From positions 248,001 through 312,000 of the forward strand of contig JAUIRK010000757.1 in assembly GCA_030549495.1 (NCBI GenBank): a stretch of DNA of 64,000 bases. Reading direction: 5' to 3'. Positions 59,880-64,000 of this stretch are shown one piece after another. Numbering within the stretch: the first letter of the stretch is position 1; each line of letters opens with the position of its first letter. The notes under the pieces were generated by a model. It made no database searches. It saw only the letters and a list, made by a program, of their open reading frames with translations, and was not told the DNA's origin. This stretch comes from Nectonema munidae. Its lineage: Eukaryota > Nematomorpha > Nectonematoida > Nectonematidae. The position numbers were made by a program, and so were the translations under genes.

Positions 59880-60565
59880 ACCCCCAACCATCCTTAAACC
59901 ACCCCATACCAAACAAATTCTCTCAATTACTTACACAAATCAAACATAGGATAAACAACAACCACCACATAGTTATATCCTTCGACTTAACTCCAAGATC
60001 CTACCTCTGTGACATAAAACAATATACACGGGGCTCACTCACAATCAATCTCACAATCAATAGCCGATATCGATAAATTCCCAACTTTCTGACTACTGCA
60101 GCTAAACAATATCTACCAATCACACAATGATTTAAACGACAAGTATAATTCACAACTGGAGCATATCAGACATACCATACTTTTCAAATCAACTTCACCA
60201 CTAATCTCTTAAAAATCCCTAATCCTAATTATGACAAACAAATATTTTGGTCAGCATTCTATAATAATCTTAAATCTAAACTAGACAGCATCACCCTTAC
60301 CACGGACACAACAAGTAATATCGAACTTTCTACTCTTCAACTTAACAAACCAGCGCAGCAAGCATTTCCTACAAACCTACTTCATAAAAGATAACACGCT
60401 CATTTTTGGAATCGTACCTTAAGTAAATCTCTAAAAAATCTAAGGAAAACTAAGTCTTATAGTAACATTCCACATTATTTTTTACTGAAAACTCAATATT
60501 AGATAGAAATCAAGAAAGCTAAAAAAACAAGTTTAAAAATATCTTACGATGATCTCTAAAAAAAG
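59880..60565 (+). mobile_element. AC-rich LINE-like fragment (endonuclease end and linker)
   Basis: The plus strand is rich in A and C and poor in G, with broken frames such as LLTQIKHRINNNHHIVISFD, HFWNRTLSKSLKNLRKTKSY and YXIEIKKAKKTSLKISYDDL. The last two resemble the linker between endonuclease and RT (PWWN..........R, then IKKAKK..W). No RT follows. Tentative. Confidence 0.4.
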
Positions 60566-60589
60566 ATTAGCATCAGAAATATAAGATTC

Positions 60590-62140
60590 TGTACTCATTC
60601 AATTTGAAGCTTTACTTTGCCAACAAGAACTTGCTTTGATCAAAAGAGATCCTTTGCAGATTTTGTTTTTGAAACAAATTGTGAACCAAATTCTAAGTAT
60701 TGGAGAGGTGTTCATTATGGCTCTGAGCATCTTTCTTTCTTAGCTAATGTTGTGCGAGAAGAGGCATTTAAAGACACAATTGGAAAATTTACATTGTTAT
60801 TTTAGATACTTCAAATGTTATATCTTTGAATAAAACGCTATGCGTTTTGATTAACACCCGTGTACAAGGTAGTCAATTTCTTGGTATTGTTGAAATTGAG
60901 TCTGGAACAGGTCTAAACTATGCGAATGCTATTTGTTATGTAAACATGGCTTTGATTTCTCTCAATGTATTGGCGTTCGTTCTGATGGAGCAAGTGCAAT
61001 GGTAGGAAAAAATATTGGAATGTTGAAAATCTTCTCTTAAATGGTAAGATTAAAAAGAAGGCTTGAATGTGAAAAACCTGTTTTATTTCATATCATTGCA
61101 CATCTCATCGTCTTGCACTTGCTTTAGATGATGTTTATAGTGATCCGAGAGTTAAAGAATTTCTATATCTTTAACTATTATATTTTTTCTATTATATCTT
61201 ATAACTTTTTTTCTAGAAGGAGTAGCAATAGAAGTGAATACCGAAAACTATGTAAAGTTTGGAGAAAACAAGATAAAATTGGAACTAGATAGATCGGAAG
61301 ATAGCGCTGTATTGATGTCCTCAATCAATGCCAAGAACAAGTACTTGCTTTCATCAATTCAAATCCTCGACTTAAAAATACTAATGAAGGTATTTTAGTT
61401 CAAACTTTTTTTGATAATAATAGATCAAAATTATTTGACGATTTACGTCGTATATTAAAGATGTTTGCTGGACTTAATAAGCAAGCTCAGATAGAAGACA
61501 CAACTGTTTGGAGGTGCTTTACAGCAATTGAAAAAGCTCGTAATAAGTTGGAGTTCTATTAAAACTTAAGTTTTGAAGGTAAAGAATTGAGAAAAGTTTT
61601 TTTAGAGCACCTTTGTAAAAGATTACCTTATTCATCTGCAGCAGTTTTTAAATCTTTTGATTTTAGTCTTCTTCCTATAAACAGTAAAAGATTTCCTAAA
61701 AAAGAAGTAAAATTTTCAATCAAAAACGTCGTAGCGACATGTTCCAATTTTTTCGATAAAGATAAAAATAGAGTAAGCATATGTAAAAAATTGTACCGAG
61801 ATTTTCGCTTTCTTGAAAATTATGTTATAAGAGAGAAGATAACCTGTATTAAGCACGCCACCGAACAAACAGAAATAGGAAAAGATCTTAAAACTTTGAT
61901 AGACATAGTGACATATATTCCTGCATCTTCATCTGGAGCTGAGCGTGTATTTCCATGTCAAAATAGAGTTAAATCAAAACGTCGTGCATGTTTGAAAATT
62001 AAGACTAGATGAACTGCTAGCTGTACGTCTACTGTCAAATCCAAATCAAATTTATTCAAATGGAAATCTAGAGGCTGCTTTCGAGCTTTGATGGGCGGAA
62101 AAATGAGTGCTATCAATCATCCGGGCAATCAAGTGCACGA
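60590..62140 (+). pseudogene. hAT transposase relic (ZMYM/GTF2IRD2-like)
   Basis: Broken plus-strand frames read NTRVQGSQFLGIVEIESGTG, GFDFSQCIGVRSDGASAMVG (the CxGvxxDGAxaMxG motif with catalytic aspartate), VLFHIIAH (the HC.AHR motif), LAFINSNPRLKNTNEGILVQ, TTVWRCFTAIEKARNKLEFY, then from 61587 VFLEHLCKRLPYSSAAVFKS, DIVTYIPASSSGAERVFPCQ and NRVKSKRRACLKIKT (dimerisation region). ELLAVRLLSNPNQIYSNGNL ends it. About four or more breaks. Terminal repeats not found. Confidence 0.8.
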
Positions 62141-62389
62141 AAAACTTTCCTTGATGTCTTATCAGATAAAGAAAAATCAGATAAAAACTTTTTTGAGAGA
62201 AGTGATTCAGATTTCAATTCCATTTCTCCTATTGATGAAGAGGAGATTGATTTTTTTAAGGTGAAGAAAGAAAACTGGCCTAACTTAGAACACAAGAAGA
62301 AGAAGAAGAAGAATTTATTTGAAATCGGGAAAAAAAAAATATTATCGATGAATGAATATTGTTTGTAATAAAGAGCAACCATTAGGAAT

Positions 62390-64000
62390 AAATAAATATT
62401 TATATAACAATTGCACCGAAGGCTAAAGCCGCTGTGTGATGTAAAGTTATATAACGTATATGAGGAAAATAAGGAGCGGAAAAAAAAAATAAATTAAACA
62501 CATAAAAAAGGTTACAAAGACATCATTCTCAAGCACTCATTAATTAAAATATAATGAATCAATATAAAGAGGTGAAAGTAAGAATCGAAATTAAGCATGT
62601 AAAAAAAAAAATGATAAGAATAAACCTAAATTAGCACAGAATAAAAATAAATGAAAAAAAGACAAATATAAGAAGGAAGACACGCACATTACTAAAAAAA
62701 AAAAAATTAAATTAAAGTTGATGGAAGTTTAGACAAACATAGCAGTTCACATTAGAACATGTATAATCATAATATTGAATAAAAAACTTTCTAGAAAATA
62801 TTTACAAGACTGAATATGGGTAAATTGTTGAAAATGAATACAAAGAAAGTGATTCCAGAATTTACAAGCCCTGAATCTTAGACAACCATGCGATTTATGG
62901 AAATTGTATCTCGGAACGAAAAGATGGTTACTATTCCTCAAAGAAAAATTTTCTCTATCGGAATTAAATCGAAACCAGGATGAAAATAGAGAGGTAGATT
63001 ATCGTTCAAAGCATGAAAAAGAAAAATTGCTAAACGAAGTTTATACAAATCATTAAATTTCAAAAGATTATTTTGGAAAAAAAGCATGTTAGTATGAGAA
63101 AGGTAAGGCTTGTTAAAAACTATTCTAAGAATTTTCTTTTGAGATAGATAAAAAGCATCATTAACAGCATGGCCCCAATTAATAACACTGTACAATAAAT
63201 GAGGCAAAAATAACGCTTTATAGAGTAACAATTTGGTATTAATAGGAATGAGAGTTTTATATTGGCGAATAACGCCAGTAACAGAGTTCAACTTAGCTAA
63301 AACGTATTTACAATGAGCTTTCCAATTAAGTCTTCTATCAATTAAAATGCCAAGAAAATTATATTCATTTACAAACTCAAAACCAATGTTGAGAGGTTGT
63401 AATTAAGCGATTGAGAAAAAGAGATTGCTTTGCATTTGTTGAGATTAATTTTAAAGCAGTTATATTCAAACCATTTATATAAAGCAGAGATATTATTACC
63501 TAAGTTAGGATCATCTAGAGAAACTAGTATGGAGATATCATCAGCATAAAGATACATGCTGGTAAACAAATTTATACGGAAGATATCATTAATATAAATT
63601 AAAAGAAGGGGACCCAAGATAGAGCCTTGTGGAACACCACACAGAATTTTAGCAAGCCTGAATAAGCATCATTAATAAAAGTACATTGAAATCTATTTGA
63701 AAAATACCTGGTAATTAGAGATATTGCAGTAGAAGAAAAGCCATATATTTTTAATTTTTCAGTGAGTATTGAATGCGATATTGAGTCAAAGGCTCTCGTT
63801 AAATCAATAAATAACGCAGCAACATTTGTACCATTATCGATACAACTATAAATATCATTGAGGAAAACTGAATGCAAAAGTTGGGTGGAATGACTATGTC
63901 GAAAACCAAATTGATTTGAATCTATAAGGTTATTAGAGAAAAAATAACTATATATCTGTTTATATAGAAGCTTTTCAAACACTTTGCCAATAGAAGGTAT
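62390..64000 (-). mobile_element. LINE with RT domain (runs off the right edge)
   Basis: On the minus strand: KVFEKLLYKQIYSYF, NLIDSNQFGFRHSHSTQLLH, NVAALFIDLTRAFDSISHSI (motif A, catalytic aspartate), a QGSILGPLLLIYINDI stretch, FTSMYLYADDISILVSLDDP (motif C, YADD), WFEYNCFKINLNKCK, LLYKALFLPHLLYSVINWGH, ILRIVFNKPYLSHTN and a C-terminal RFRACKFWNHFL near 62860. The 3' UTR runs to about 62390 with AGCGGCTTTAGCCTTCGG. Two or three frame changes only, so this is the freshest LINE in the window. The family is shared with 23524-24495; clade CR1/Jockey-like by motifs. Confidence 0.85.

Overview
The window is AT-rich animal DNA (roughly 30% GC by eye) with spliced genes, GT-AG introns, tRNA-derived SINEs, LINEs, many hAT and pogo/Tigger elements and TTAA-flanked piggyBac-type MITEs. 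Host proteins (XPG, ATP synthase subunit b, GGPP synthase, MRNIP, a divergent GPCR) point to an invertebrate, most likely an arthropod. A copepod such as a sea louse would fit the AT-richness and transposon load, but that is an inference and not proven here. No bacterial or viral gene organisation, CRISPR array, rRNA or bona fide tRNA gene was seen.

Layout. 1-1145 holds the RT part of a decayed LINE (- strand). 2333-8637 is the 3' half of an ERCC5/XPG nuclease gene (+), five exons, with introns filled by a SINE, MITEs, a LINE tail, a 330-bp tandem repeat and a 526-nt near-pure G tract. 8.6-13.5 kb has clustered MITEs, an intronless MRNIP gene (-) and a decayed hAT transposase. 13.5-17.1 kb is mostly unrecognised, ending in another hAT relic that itself carries a 403-bp hAT MITE. 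17135-22526 is a pogo/Tigger element carrying a GC-rich retroelement fossil (about 17479-21425) whose RNase H end is folded back into a gap-free 643-bp inverted repeat. 22.5-24.9 kb has LINE pieces set in a degenerate satellite-like repeat. 26761-27783 is GGPS1 (-). 27.8-37.7 kb has SINEs and a LINE tail but no gene I can recognise.

37717-53870 is the ATP synthase subunit b gene (+): six coding exons totalling about 248 codons, spread over 16 kb because the introns took up a hAT transposase relic, piggyBac MITEs, a 584-bp fold-back element, a 3178-bp hAT element with a perfect 8-bp target duplication (itself carrying nested elements), LINE pieces and SINEs. Downstream lie a second Tigger transposase with a Helitron helicase scrap against its end (54.1-56.1 kb), an intronless class A-like GPCR (56984-57937), two more hAT-ended elements, a large hAT transposase relic (60.6-62.1 kb) and a second LINE (62.4-64.0 kb, -).

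The host genes have no evident operon-like relation. XPG (DNA repair) and MRNIP (MRN-complex partner) both act on DNA damage, but nothing in the sequence shows that the closeness matters. The most unusual signals are the fold-backed retroelement, a set of unrelated-looking elements sharing one architecture (short motifs repeated in clusters at both ends in opposite orientation, flanked by 10-15 bp duplications), a piggyBac-type MITE group that keeps a common core motif while its ends differ, and the G tract.
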